This document shows, piece after piece, positions 6,835 to 14,473 of a stretch of DNA of 23,187 nt. This DNA comes from Rickettsiaceae bacterium 4572_127 (GTDB lineage Bacteria > Pseudomonadota > Alphaproteobacteria > Rs-D84 > NBLK01). Where the stretch lies: NCBI GenBank assembly GCA_002084505.1, contig NBLK01000003.1:1-23187 (forward strand), given 5' to 3'. Made by a program: the position numbers and the translations under genes. The first letter of the stretch is position 1. Every line of letters begins with the position of its first letter. The notes beneath the pieces are model-generated. The model ran no database searches and had not been told where the DNA came from. It saw only the letters and a list, made by a program, of their open reading frames with translations.

Positions 6835-7644
6835 TTACTGCACCAAATTTTTCAAAGTATCCATATCTACATGCATTCCAAGGCTTTTTTGAAAAAAGTA
6901 TTCTTGCCCTACTTCAAAATTTCTCTTCATAAACCAAAAGATAGAATAATCAGTAAGATAAAATCCTAGCATCAATAATCCAAGAATTCCAAAGATAATA
7001 CGAGCTCGTTTCAAATCAGCATTTAGACAATAAACAATCATACTATATCCTAAATACAGAAGAAACATATCAACTAAAACAGTAGAAAAAACTAAAAGAG
7101 GAAAGGTTATTGAAACTGCTGACAAAAGGACGATAATTGGATATAAAAATATCTTAGACGAGACAGCTTTTACAGACGCCTCAAAATCCATTTTTCCATT
7201 TGCTAAATATGAAATAAACAACAAAATCCCTGCTGCTCCAAAAGTAATAAATACGGATAGAATTGGAAGAGAAATTAATTTAGTCAATGAAACTAATCCC
7301 TGACCACTAAACACCCCGACTAAAACAGAAATAATTCCAGCTAGCAATCCGTATACACCTGCTTTAACAATTGGCTCATCAAAATCATTGTTTGTTTTTA
7401 TAGATTCAAATAATTTTTTTGGGCGAAGCAACAAATCTCTTGCATCTGTAATAAAAGTCTTAAAGTCTATTTTTGCTTTTTTTGTTGAATAATTCTTTGC
7501 TTTTTGTGGAATTCTTCTCACTCTTTTAATTGTTTTTTTTATTCTTTTCTCTGCTTTTTTTTCAGCAGAAACAATATCTTGTTTTACTTTTCTTACAGTT
7601 TTCTTAGCTTTAACTGAAGATAACTTAGTCTTTTTTTTAACCAT
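6835..7644 (-). CDS. Yip1-like polytopic membrane protein with Lys-rich N-terminus
   Basis: The 269-aa protein has two parts. Residues 1-60 are strongly basic (many KK, KKA and RRI segments), probably cytosolic and perhaps nucleic-acid or lipid-headgroup binding. Residues about 65-235 begin with LLLRPKKLFESI, typical of Yip1-family proteins, and contain five or six hydrophobic segments (about 93-112, 122-147, 163-186, 187-207, 213-233). The start has a strong AAGGAG. A promoter fits at 7713-7685. The following unknown gene begins immediately at the stop codon. The function of bacterial Yip1-like proteins is poorly known; the assignment rests on topology and the RPKKLF motif. Confidence 0.65.
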   Translation of the reverse strand: MVKKKTKLSSVKAKKTVRKVKQDIVSAEKKAEKRIKKTIKRVRRIPQKAKNYSTKKAKIDFKTFITDARDLLLRPKKLFESIKTNNDFDEPIVKAGVYGLLAGIISVLVGVFSGQGLVSLTKLISLPILSVFITFGAAGILLFISYLANGKMDFEASVKAVSSKIFLYPIIVLLSAVSITFPLLVFSTVLVDMFLLYLGYSMIVYCLNADLKRARIIFGILGLLMLGFYLTDYSIFWFMKRNFEVGQEYFFQKSLGMHVDMDTLKNLVQ

Positions 7645-7684
7645 TTCAAACTCCTTCTTTCTTTATTTTTTTATATTCCATAAC

Positions 7685-7713
7685 AATATATCATAATAAA
7701 AAGAAGAAAGCAA
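7685..7713 (-). promoter_or_regulatory. Predicted promoter of the Yip1-like/unknown gene pair
   Basis: On the minus strand TTGCTT (7713-7708) and TATATT (7690-7685) are 17 bases apart, which would start transcription near 7678 and give a leader of about 33 bases with an AAGGAG site. Sequence 7741-7827 between the divergent genes shows nothing else. Confidence 0.5.
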
Positions 7714-7827
7714 ATAAAAAAATATTTTTATTTGAAAGAAAGTAATCTCTCTCTACCCACTCCAACTTTTTATAATTTTCTCAATTTGTTTCATTTCTCA
7801 ACACCACGACATTAAATTTTATTTCAC

Positions 7828-7857
7828 TTGATTTTATTTTAAAGAATACTATATTAT
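7828..7857 (+). promoter_or_regulatory. Predicted promoter of rpoH, leaderless geometry
   Basis: TTGATT (7828-7833) and TATTAT (7852-7857) are 18 bases apart. The expected start lies within a few bases of the ATG at 7862, so the transcript would have almost no leader. No Shine-Dalgarno sequence precedes the ATG. Confidence 0.4.
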
Positions 7858-7861
7858 AACA

Positions 7862-8749
7862 ATGAAAAAGAATAACAATTTAGCTAAAATAAATCCAAAT
7901 GCTCATGGACTTAAAAGATACATCCAAATGGTGCAAAACCTTCCTTATTTATCAGAAAAGGAAGAGTTGGAATTAGCTCAGGATTTTAAAAAAAACAAGT
8001 CTAGAAAATCGGCGGAAATTTTAGTTTCTTCACATTTACGGCTAGTTGTAAAAATTGCTTATGATTTTCGGAATTATGGTTTGCCAGTTAGTGATTTAAT
8101 TTCTGAGGGCAACATAGGTCTAATGACTGCCGTAAAAAAGTTTGATCCTGACAAAGGGTTTCGCCTAACTACTTATGCAATTTGGTGGATAAAAGCTATG
8201 ATTCAAGACTATGTTTTGTCGTCTTGGTCACTAGTAAAAATCGGTTCGGCAAGTGTGCAGAAAAAACTTTTTTTTGGACTGAAACGAACTAAAGAAAAAA
8301 TCGGAGTCTATGAAGACACTCAATTAACTGTTGATAATGTAAAAAAAATCGCAAAGGAATTAAATGTTCCTGAAAAAGCAATCTACAACATGAATTCTAG
8401 ATTGTCGGGAGACTTTTCTCTAAATCAACAGATGAACGATGACACAAAAAGTGAATACATAGATATGTTAACAGGGACAGCCCCTCTTCAAGATGAAATT
8501 TATGAGGAAAAAGCCGAGAAAAAATATCAAAAAAAATTACTAAAATTAGCGATGGATAAACTTTCTGATCGTGAAAAAGAAATACTAAATGCGAGACAAT
8601 TAACAGATGAAAAAACTCTAAAAGAGCTTGGAAGTGATTTGAAAATTTCTGCTGAACGGGTTAGACAAATTGAAAACAAAGCCCTCGAAAAAATCAAAAC
8701 TTTTATACTAGAACATAAAGACAAACCACTGCTTTTGGATAAAAAATAA
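7862..8749 (+). CDS. rpoH: RNA polymerase sigma-32 (heat-shock) factor
   Basis: The sigma factor directs RNA polymerase to heat-shock promoters. The 295-aa length fits RpoH. NAHGLKRYIQMVQNLPYLSEKEE (about 13-35) is the conserved region 1.2/2.1 start. Region 2 includes HLRLVVKIAYDFRNYGLPVSDLISEGNIGLM and FRLTTYAIWWIKAMIQDYVL. The RpoH box appears as VQKKLFFGLKR (about 134-144), which separates RpoH from RpoD and RpoS. Region 4 (about 225-285) has LSDREKEILNARQL and a helix-turn-helix with SAERVRQIENKALEKIK. It stands alone on the plus strand, and the restriction-modification genes follow. The start codon has no ribosome binding site and sits right after a promoter-like pair. Confidence 0.95.
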   Translation: MKKNNNLAKINPNAHGLKRYIQMVQNLPYLSEKEELELAQDFKKNKSRKSAEILVSSHLRLVVKIAYDFRNYGLPVSDLISEGNIGLMTAVKKFDPDKGFRLTTYAIWWIKAMIQDYVLSSWSLVKIGSASVQKKLFFGLKRTKEKIGVYEDTQLTVDNVKKIAKELNVPEKAIYNMNSRLSGDFSLNQQMNDDTKSEYIDMLTGTAPLQDEIYEEKAEKKYQKKLLKLAMDKLSDREKEILNARQLTDEKTLKELGSDLKISAERVRQIENKALEKIKTFILEHKDKPLLLDKK

Positions 8750-8754
8750 AAATC

Positions 8755-8782
8755 TTGATTCTAATAAATATTATGTTATTAT
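8755..8782 (+). promoter_or_regulatory. Predicted promoter of the methyltransferase gene, leaderless geometry
   Basis: TTGATT (8755-8760) and TATTAT (8777-8782), 16 bases apart, end six bases before the ATG at 8789. Transcription would start at or next to the start codon. There is no Shine-Dalgarno sequence. The layout repeats that of rpoH. Confidence 0.4.
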
Positions 8783-8788
8783 TATAAA

Positions 8789-9844
8789 ATGTACTCTGTT
8801 GGAAGTTTGTTTGCTGGAATTGGTGGTATTTGTTTAGGATTTAAAAATTCTGGTGCGGATATTTTTTGGGCTAATGAGTGGGATAAAAATGCCTGTAAAA
8901 CATATAGAAATAACTTTAACCATAATCTAATAGAAAATGACATACATAACTTAAAATCTACTGAACTTAAAAAAGTTGATATAATAACATCTGGATTTCC
9001 ATGCCAAGCATTCTCTATTGCAGGACAAAGAAAAGGTTTTAATGACAATAGAGGGGATTTATTTTTTGAAACGATGAGATTAGTAAAAGAAATAAGACCC
9101 AAAGTTGTGTTTTTTGAAAATGTAAAAAATTTAATTTCACATGACAAGGGAAATACTTTTAAGGTTATAGAAAAAGAAGTTCGAAATGCTGGTTACACTT
9201 TTAATAGTTTTGTATTAAATACATCCAAATATGGAAACATTCCTCAAAATAGAGAGCGAATTTATATTATAGGATTTGATAAAAAAAATGTGTCTCTAAA
9301 TCATATAACAAAACTAAATAAAGACATGATTGAACATCTTCTAAAACCAAAAAAACAACCTTTAAAAAAAACAATCCATGACATAATTTATAGTTCAAAA
9401 CAAGAAGAAAAATATTACTATAATAACTCTAAGTACTTCCCTACTTTAAAAAAAGAAATGAAAAACAAAGATACAATATACCAATGGAGAAGAGTTTATG
9501 TGCGAGAAAACAAAAATAATGTTTGTCCGACACTAACAGCAAACATGGGAACTGGCGGGCATAATGTTCCACTTATTTTAGATAAATATGGTATAAGAAA
9601 ATTAACTCCGATGGAATGTGCTAAATTTCAGGGGTTTCCAGAAAATTTTAAATTTCCTACAGAAATGGCTAATTCTCATAGATACAAACAAATTGGCAAT
9701 TCAGTAAGCATTCCTGTAATTCAAAAGATAGCTTTAAACATAATGAATATGTTGAAATCTAATGATATATATAGAAAAAAAGAGCAGGATTATTATAAAA
9801 TAAAAAAACAACTAAATCTATTTGAAGAAAAAATAGCTGCGTAA
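8789..9844 (+). CDS. DNA (cytosine-5)-methyltransferase of a type II restriction-modification system
   Basis: The enzyme transfers a methyl group from S-adenosylmethionine to C5 of cytosine within a short DNA site, protecting the host from the partner nuclease. The 351-aa protein has the family motifs in order: I, LFAGIGG (7-13); IV, GFPCQAFS (69-76) with catalytic Cys72; VI, FENVKN (109-114); VIII, QNRERIYIIG (153-162). A variable recognition region lies at about 165-260 (CPTLTANMGTGGHN near 246-259), then motif IX, RKLTPMECAKFQGFP, and X, QIGNSVSIPV (301-310). All catalytic residues are present. The recognition site cannot be told from sequence alone. A putative endonuclease gene starts 12 bases downstream. 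Confidence 0.95.
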   Translation: MYSVGSLFAGIGGICLGFKNSGADIFWANEWDKNACKTYRNNFNHNLIENDIHNLKSTELKKVDIITSGFPCQAFSIAGQRKGFNDNRGDLFFETMRLVKEIRPKVVFFENVKNLISHDKGNTFKVIEKEVRNAGYTFNSFVLNTSKYGNIPQNRERIYIIGFDKKNVSLNHITKLNKDMIEHLLKPKKQPLKKTIHDIIYSSKQEEKYYYNNSKYFPTLKKEMKNKDTIYQWRRVYVRENKNNVCPTLTANMGTGGHNVPLILDKYGIRKLTPMECAKFQGFPENFKFPTEMANSHRYKQIGNSVSIPVIQKIALNIMNMLKSNDIYRKKEQDYYKIKKQLNLFEEKIAA

Positions 9845-9856
9845 GAGAGAGCAAAA

Positions 9857-10660
9857 ATGAATAACATATTAAAGCTTTTAACTAAAAAAGAAATCTTGAA
9901 AATTTTTGACAAAAAGGCTATAGAAGTAATTGAACACTACTTAAAATTAAACAGTTTTTCTCATCCCGAAGCTAAGACAAAACAAAAAAATCTAAAATTC
10001 CAAACCACAAAAGAACACATGGAACAATGGGTCGTTCAAGCTATCGGTGGCGAACCATTGGGAGCAGGTTCTTATCCTGTCGATATAAAAACAGATAGTT
10101 TTTTAGCTGACATAAAATCAATGTCTATTAAACTTGATAAAAATGGGCTAATAAATAATTCTGAAAGTGGAGAAACTTCATTGGGACAAAAGTTCAAAGA
10201 AAAAAATTTAGACGAAATGTTCGTAAATAAAGAGTATGAAAAACTAAAAAGACTTTGGATAAAAATCCTAAAAGATAAATATAAAAAAGCAATTGATGAC
10301 ACTGGTATAAAAAAAATATATTTTATTTTTCTAATGAGAGCTGATAAAGATTATTATTTATTGATAACTAAGTTAAATTATAAAAATATATCTGAAAAAA
10401 CAATACAAGTTGATAGCAAAAGAACATCTGAAAAAAGTGTTTTTTTAAATAATTTTATAGATAAAAAATACGGAAGTGTGAAAATTTATCAATCTAAAAA
10501 AAGATTAGAATTAAGACTTTTGCCAAAAAATATAATAGATAACAGCTTATATTATAAATTTAAATCTTTACATTATCCTAATAAAAAAGATTTGAGATTT
10601 ATAGACTTAAAAAAACATCTAAAAGAAAAAATAAAAAAGTTTTTCACGGTCTTTTTTTAG
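9857..10660 (+). CDS. Putative type II restriction endonuclease, PD-(D/E)XK-like
   Basis: I do not recognise a named family. The 267-aa protein follows the cytosine methyltransferase by 12 bases with a GAGAGAG site, which is where the cognate nuclease would sit. A candidate PD-(D/E)XK core is visible: VVQAIGGEPLGAGSYPVD (59-76) with Asp76, followed by LADIKSM (83-89) giving Asp85 and Lys87. Glu55 or Glu66 may contribute. The next part (110-265) is Lys-rich and probably alpha/beta, and could bind DNA. It has no membrane segment. The nuclease call combines motif and context; the fold and target site are not established. Confidence 0.7.
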   Translation: MNNILKLLTKKEILKIFDKKAIEVIEHYLKLNSFSHPEAKTKQKNLKFQTTKEHMEQWVVQAIGGEPLGAGSYPVDIKTDSFLADIKSMSIKLDKNGLINNSESGETSLGQKFKEKNLDEMFVNKEYEKLKRLWIKILKDKYKKAIDDTGIKKIYFIFLMRADKDYYLLITKLNYKNISEKTIQVDSKRTSEKSVFLNNFIDKKYGSVKIYQSKKRLELRLLPKNIIDNSLYYKFKSLHYPNKKDLRFIDLKKHLKEKIKKFFTVFF

Positions 10661-10667
10661 AAAAAAA

Positions 10668-11015
10668 ATGAATAAGAAAAAAAACAATTTTTTTGAAAAA
10701 CGGTATGAGCGAGGACCTCGTGTTTTTTCTAGTGGATTGAATAAAATCATAAAAACACTAGGTGGGAAATACGGTTTTTCAGAAGTGGATTTAATTCAAA
10801 ACTGGGGGACAATTGTAGGAAAAGAATTCGCCGAATTAACTGTTCCAACTCGTTTTCAGCAACCTAAGAGAAATGAAACAGGCGGAACATTAAAAATCCG
10901 CCTTTTATCTCCATCTGTCGCTACTATTTTATCTCATCAACTCCCAGCAATTAAAGAAAAAGTTAATGTTTATTTTGGTCATAATGCGGTGGAAAAAATA
11001 CTCTTAATTCATTAG
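10668..11015 (+). CDS. dciA: DciA-like protein (DUF721)
   Basis: DciA-family proteins help load the replicative helicase DnaB in bacteria that lack DnaC. The 115-aa protein carries the DUF721 pattern: KYGFSEVDLIQNWGTIVGKEFAELTVPTRF (about 35-64), then LKIRLLSPSVATILSHQLPAIKEKVNVYFG (about 75-104). The conserved W46 and the hydrophobic positions around VGKEFA fit the family. It begins seven bases after the putative endonuclease stop with no clear ribosome binding site, so its translation may depend on the upstream gene. The restriction-modification pair probably inserted between rpoH and this housekeeping gene. Confidence 0.85.
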   Translation: MNKKKNNFFEKRYERGPRVFSSGLNKIIKTLGGKYGFSEVDLIQNWGTIVGKEFAELTVPTRFQQPKRNETGGTLKIRLLSPSVATILSHQLPAIKEKVNVYFGHNAVEKILLIH

Positions 11016-11034
11016 TTTTTTCCACTAAAACTAA
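11012..11034. terminator. Hairpin between convergent genes
   Basis: A perfect 8-bp stem TTAGTTTT/AAAACTAA (11012-11019, 11027-11034) lies between the converging dciA and radical SAM genes, overlapping the dciA stop. It is AT-rich and has no long T tract, so it is only a weak terminator candidate. Confidence 0.3.
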
Positions 11035-11048
11035 GTAATACTTAAGTT

Positions 11049-11879
11049 CTAAAACTGTGATTTCTTATGTTGAATTGTTTCATCAAGGCGAAGTTTAAAA
11101 TCATATTTTTTCACAAGCTCATAAATTTTGGAATCTACTTTTTGTTTCTGAGTATAAATATCTTGAATTTGCTTTGTAGATTTTTCTAAAAAAGGCTTTA
11201 GTCGTTGCAAAATATAAGGTTTCATATTTAAATGTTCTACAAAAATTTCCTGAGTTCCAGTTTCTCTAATAGCCTTAAAAAGAGCATCTAATTTTTCTGG
11301 AAAAAGACTAAAATGTGGAAGTAAAGGACCTATAAAAGCATAAGTTTTCAGTCCTGCATCGTTTAATTTTTTTAGAGCATTTAATCTAGCTGAAACATTA
11401 GAAGCACGAAATTCTAAAAAACGGCTTATGTCATCATCTGTTGAAGTTATAGTTAATCCAACTTCTATATTTCTAAAAGTATCAAATAATTTTATATCAC
11501 GAAAAACCAAGCTAGACTTTGTTAAAATAGAAATTTTTCCAGGATAAAATTGTTGCGAAAGAGTTTGTAGAAGTTTTTGAGTGAGCTTATATTTTGCCTC
11601 AACTCCTTGATAAGGGTCAGTGACAGAACTGAAAAAAATAGATGAATTCCAAGATTTGAAGTGTTGAAGTTTTTTTTCTAAAAGCTCTACTGCATTTATT
11701 TTTACATGAACAAAATTTCCCCAGTCTGCAATCTTTTTATCCACAAAACGACACATAAAAGATGCATAGCAATAAGCACAACCAAACTCACAACCAACAT
11801 AAGGATTGATAGCAAAATCTACACTTGGCAAATTTGATTTGTTCATTATGGATTTTGCTATAATTTCTTTAACTTCCAT
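11049..11879 (-). CDS. SPL-like radical SAM protein
   Basis: The 276-aa protein has the radical SAM cluster CEFGCAYCYA with Cys30, Cys34 and Cys37, the CxxxCxxC that binds a [4Fe-4S] cluster and S-adenosylmethionine. INPYVGCEFGCAYCYA and the SSVTDPYQGVEAKYKLTQKLLQTL region (about 84-107) match the spore-photoproduct-lyase-like/Rv2578c group. LTKSSLVFRDIKLF (about 119-132) and VGLTITSTDDDISRFLEFRAS are further family features. The substrate is not known; spore photoproduct repair is unlikely because nothing suggests spores. It follows pgm by seven bases in the ligA-rhuM-pgm cluster. Its ribosome binding site is weak (AAAAGG). Confidence 0.85.
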   Translation of the reverse strand: MEVKEIIAKSIMNKSNLPSVDFAINPYVGCEFGCAYCYASFMCRFVDKKIADWGNFVHVKINAVELLEKKLQHFKSWNSSIFFSSVTDPYQGVEAKYKLTQKLLQTLSQQFYPGKISILTKSSLVFRDIKLFDTFRNIEVGLTITSTDDDISRFLEFRASNVSARLNALKKLNDAGLKTYAFIGPLLPHFSLFPEKLDALFKAIRETGTQEIFVEHLNMKPYILQRLKPFLEKSTKQIQDIYTQKQKVDSKIYELVKKYDFKLRLDETIQHKKSQF

Positions 11880-11886
11880 TTTTTTA

Positions 11887-13479
11887 TTAGCCTTTTACTA
11901 TAACATCAGGTTTTTTTGTTCCTAAATGTTTTTCAATTTCAAGAGCCAATAGACCTGCTTCACCAAGTTTTTTTGTAATCTCAAATGAATCAGCATTAAA
12001 ATTTTCAGTCTCTCTTAATTCAATATAAAATCTAAGTAAAGCCCCTTTTGTTCCCGTATTACTCAATCGAGTCATAACTCGTGAGCCATCAGTAAATTCT
12101 ACCGTCCAACCTTGATGTGGAGTTTCTTTTTTTGTAATTTGATCTATAAAATTAAACTCAGATACTTTCAGAATTTTATAATTATCAAATTGTCCTTCTT
12201 TAAGATTCTTTAGCCCTTCAAAGACTGCTTTTGCTTTTTCTCCTGTTGTTTCAAAATCATATCGGCAAGTATAAAATTTTCCATATTTCCCCCAAAGATC
12301 TTGTAAAAGATTTTCAGTCGTTTTCTCAGTTTTCGCAAGCGTATTCATCCAAGCTAATACCCCCCAAATTCCATCTTTTTCCTTGATATGATTTGAGCCG
12401 ATTCCAAACGATTCTTCACCGCAAATAGTAATCTTCCCTGCCTCTAATAAATTTATAAAAAATCCCCAAGCAGTAGGAACTTCATAACATGGAATTCCTA
12501 AATCTTTCGCCACTGCATCAACTATTTTTGCAGTCGGCATAGACCGTGCAACCCCTTCTAAACCGTCCGAATATCCTTTCGCTAAATGCAGATATTTCGT
12601 TGCCATAGCAAGTAAATCAGGAGGTGCCATAAATCGCCCTTCCGACACAATCATATAACGATCAACATCGGCATCAAAAGCACAACCAATTGCATTTTTA
12701 TCTGCAATAATTTCATCATAAAATTTCTTAGCATAAAGTGGATTCGGCTCAGGATGTCCGCCCGCAAAATCAGGAAGATTTTCACTCTTACGAATTTCTA
12801 AATTTTCTAATTCCAAACGATTTTCAAAAATCTCTTTAACATAATCCCCACTTGCTCCATGTAAACAATCTAAAACGATTCTTTTTTTCTTAAAAAACTT
12901 TTTCAAAAGATCGAAATCAAAAAGCTCTTCCATCTTATTTGCATACCATTCTACGCTATCGCAATACCCAACTTTTAGATTCATAAAAACATTATTTGGA
13001 GTGTCTGTTGTTGTTTTATATTCTTTCATTTTTTTCATGCATTCTATCAACTCATTGCAGATTTCTGAACTTATGATTCCACCTTTGTCATCCTCAACTT
13101 TGATTCCAAAATCAGCATCAAGCCCACCTTGATTATGAGAAGCCGTAAGAAGAATTGAAACATCCGCATTATTTTTTGTAATCAAAGAACAGGCAGGAGT
13201 GGACATTAAACCAGTAGCAGTTGTGTAAATTCTATCAACTCCATTTGCTAATGCCACTCTCATAACAGTTTCTCGTGCATTAACAGTAAAATATCTTCCA
13301 TCCGTTCCAACAACAATTTTATTTATTGGAGTGCCTTTATTTTTATAAACATCAAACAGTGATTGAACAAAAGTCTCTATAAATGATGGTTGCATAGCTA
13401 ATTTAGTAGCCAATCTCATTCCAGATGCCCTTGGATTATGCTCTGGATAATACATCGCTTTTTTAGTAATTATATTCAT
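11887..13479 (-). CDS. pgm: Alpha-D-phosphohexomutase (phosphoglucomutase)
   Basis: The enzyme interconverts glucose-1-phosphate and glucose-6-phosphate, linking glycolysis to sugar-nucleotide and envelope polysaccharide synthesis. The 530-aa protein carries all four active-site loops: the phosphoserine loop TASHNQGG with Ser114, the metal loop DADVDR with Asp269, Asp271 and Asp273, the sugar-binding loop GEESFGIGSNHIKEKDGIWG (354-373), and the phosphate loop RLSNTGTKGALLRFY near the C-terminus. GEESFG and the KEKDGIW stretch favour the PGM1-like phosphoglucomutase group over phosphomannomutase. The ribosome binding site AAGGAGT lies inside the last codons of the upstream rhuM-type gene, with a one-base gap between genes, so translation is probably coupled. 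Confidence 0.93.
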   Translation of the reverse strand: MNIITKKAMYYPEHNPRASGMRLATKLAMQPSFIETFVQSLFDVYKNKGTPINKIVVGTDGRYFTVNARETVMRVALANGVDRIYTTATGLMSTPACSLITKNNADVSILLTASHNQGGLDADFGIKVEDDKGGIISSEICNELIECMKKMKEYKTTTDTPNNVFMNLKVGYCDSVEWYANKMEELFDFDLLKKFFKKKRIVLDCLHGASGDYVKEIFENRLELENLEIRKSENLPDFAGGHPEPNPLYAKKFYDEIIADKNAIGCAFDADVDRYMIVSEGRFMAPPDLLAMATKYLHLAKGYSDGLEGVARSMPTAKIVDAVAKDLGIPCYEVPTAWGFFINLLEAGKITICGEESFGIGSNHIKEKDGIWGVLAWMNTLAKTEKTTENLLQDLWGKYGKFYTCRYDFETTGEKAKAVFEGLKNLKEGQFDNYKILKVSEFNFIDQITKKETPHQGWTVEFTDGSRVMTRLSNTGTKGALLRFYIELRETENFNADSFEITKKLGEAGLLALEIEKHLGTKKPDVIVKG

Positions 13480-13480
13480 T

Positions 13481-14452
13481 TTAACACTCCTTATTTTTTG
13501 TAATTAAATTTTGAATTAGACGAATCATTATGTCTTTTTGAGACGGATGGCTTTCGGCAATTAGCAAAGTTAATGCCACTAATCCATGTTCATTTATATG
13601 TTGCACCACTCCATTTTGAAATAAATAAAGAATAAACATAAATGATGCCGAGCGTTTGTTTCCATCGATAAAAGGATGGTCTTTTATAATAAAATATAGC
13701 AAATGCGAAGCACGATTTTCAACTGTTGGATAAAGAAGTTGTCCGCCAAATGATTGCTCTATATTTCCTATAATTGAAGTGAAAATATCAGCCCTTTCTT
13801 TTCCAAATAAATCTGTCGCCTCGCCTTTTTTTAGTAATTCATTTTTTAATGAAGTTATTGCTTTTTTTGCGTCACTAATTTTTAATTCAATACTTGGAGG
13901 GCTTCCTTTTATATTACCTAATTCATCTTTATCATACCTAAAAAGAACATTAAAAGTAGAAGAATATCTCTGAATGATATTTAGAATTTCGCTCGTTTCT
14001 GATGTCTGTAATGCTTTGCGATTAAAGGCTTTTTCTAGCAATTTAATGAGCGCATTAACATCAATGCCTTGTTGTTCTAGCTTACGGGTATACAGAGAAT
14101 ATCCTTGTTTGATATGATTTTTTAGTATGCTTGTTGCCCAGATTCTAAATTGAGTTCCTCGCTGTGATTTCACACGATACCCAACCGAAATAATTACATC
14201 TAAATTGTAGTATTCTACTTGGTAGCTTTTTCCATCTGTTCCAGTTGTTGCATATTTTGCAACAACTGAATTTTCTTCTAATTCTCCCTCTCTAAAAACA
14301 TTATTTATATGACGAGAAATTGTAGATTTATTTTTATCAAACAGCTTAGACATCTGCCCTTGCGACAGCCAAACAGTTTCATTTTGCAATTTAACATCAA
14401 GCTGTAAATCACCATTTTTAGTTTTATAAAACTGCACACTGCCTTTTTTCAT
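13481..14452 (-). CDS. RhuM family protein fused to a Doc/Fic-like domain
   Basis: The 323-aa protein has two parts. Residues 1-125 match the RhuM ('virulence protein') family: VQFYKTKNGDLQLDVKLQNETVWLSQGQMSKLF, then STISRHINNVFREGEL and YYNLDVIISVGYRVKSQRGTQFRIWA. Residues about 215-315 form a Fic/Doc domain with the signature HPFIDGNKR (259-267). That motif is the Doc-like variant lacking the GxxR ending of true Fic AMP transferases, so phosphotransfer to a target such as EF-Tu is possible. No small antitoxin gene adjoins. It starts 21 bases after ligA with no clear ribosome binding site, and its last codons contain the site for pgm. It could be a defence or toxin module inside a housekeeping cluster. 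Confidence 0.88.
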   Translation of the reverse strand: MKKGSVQFYKTKNGDLQLDVKLQNETVWLSQGQMSKLFDKNKSTISRHINNVFREGELEENSVVAKYATTGTDGKSYQVEYYNLDVIISVGYRVKSQRGTQFRIWATSILKNHIKQGYSLYTRKLEQQGIDVNALIKLLEKAFNRKALQTSETSEILNIIQRYSSTFNVLFRYDKDELGNIKGSPPSIELKISDAKKAITSLKNELLKKGEATDLFGKERADIFTSIIGNIEQSFGGQLLYPTVENRASHLLYFIIKDHPFIDGNKRSASFMFILYLFQNGVVQHINEHGLVALTLLIAESHPSQKDIMIRLIQNLITKNKEC

Positions 14453-14473
14453 AACAGAACAATAGCAGATAAA

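Noticed and set aside
8782..9147. 121-residue minus-strand frame
   Set aside because: It lies antisense within the methyltransferase gene, whose motifs are complete in the plus frame.
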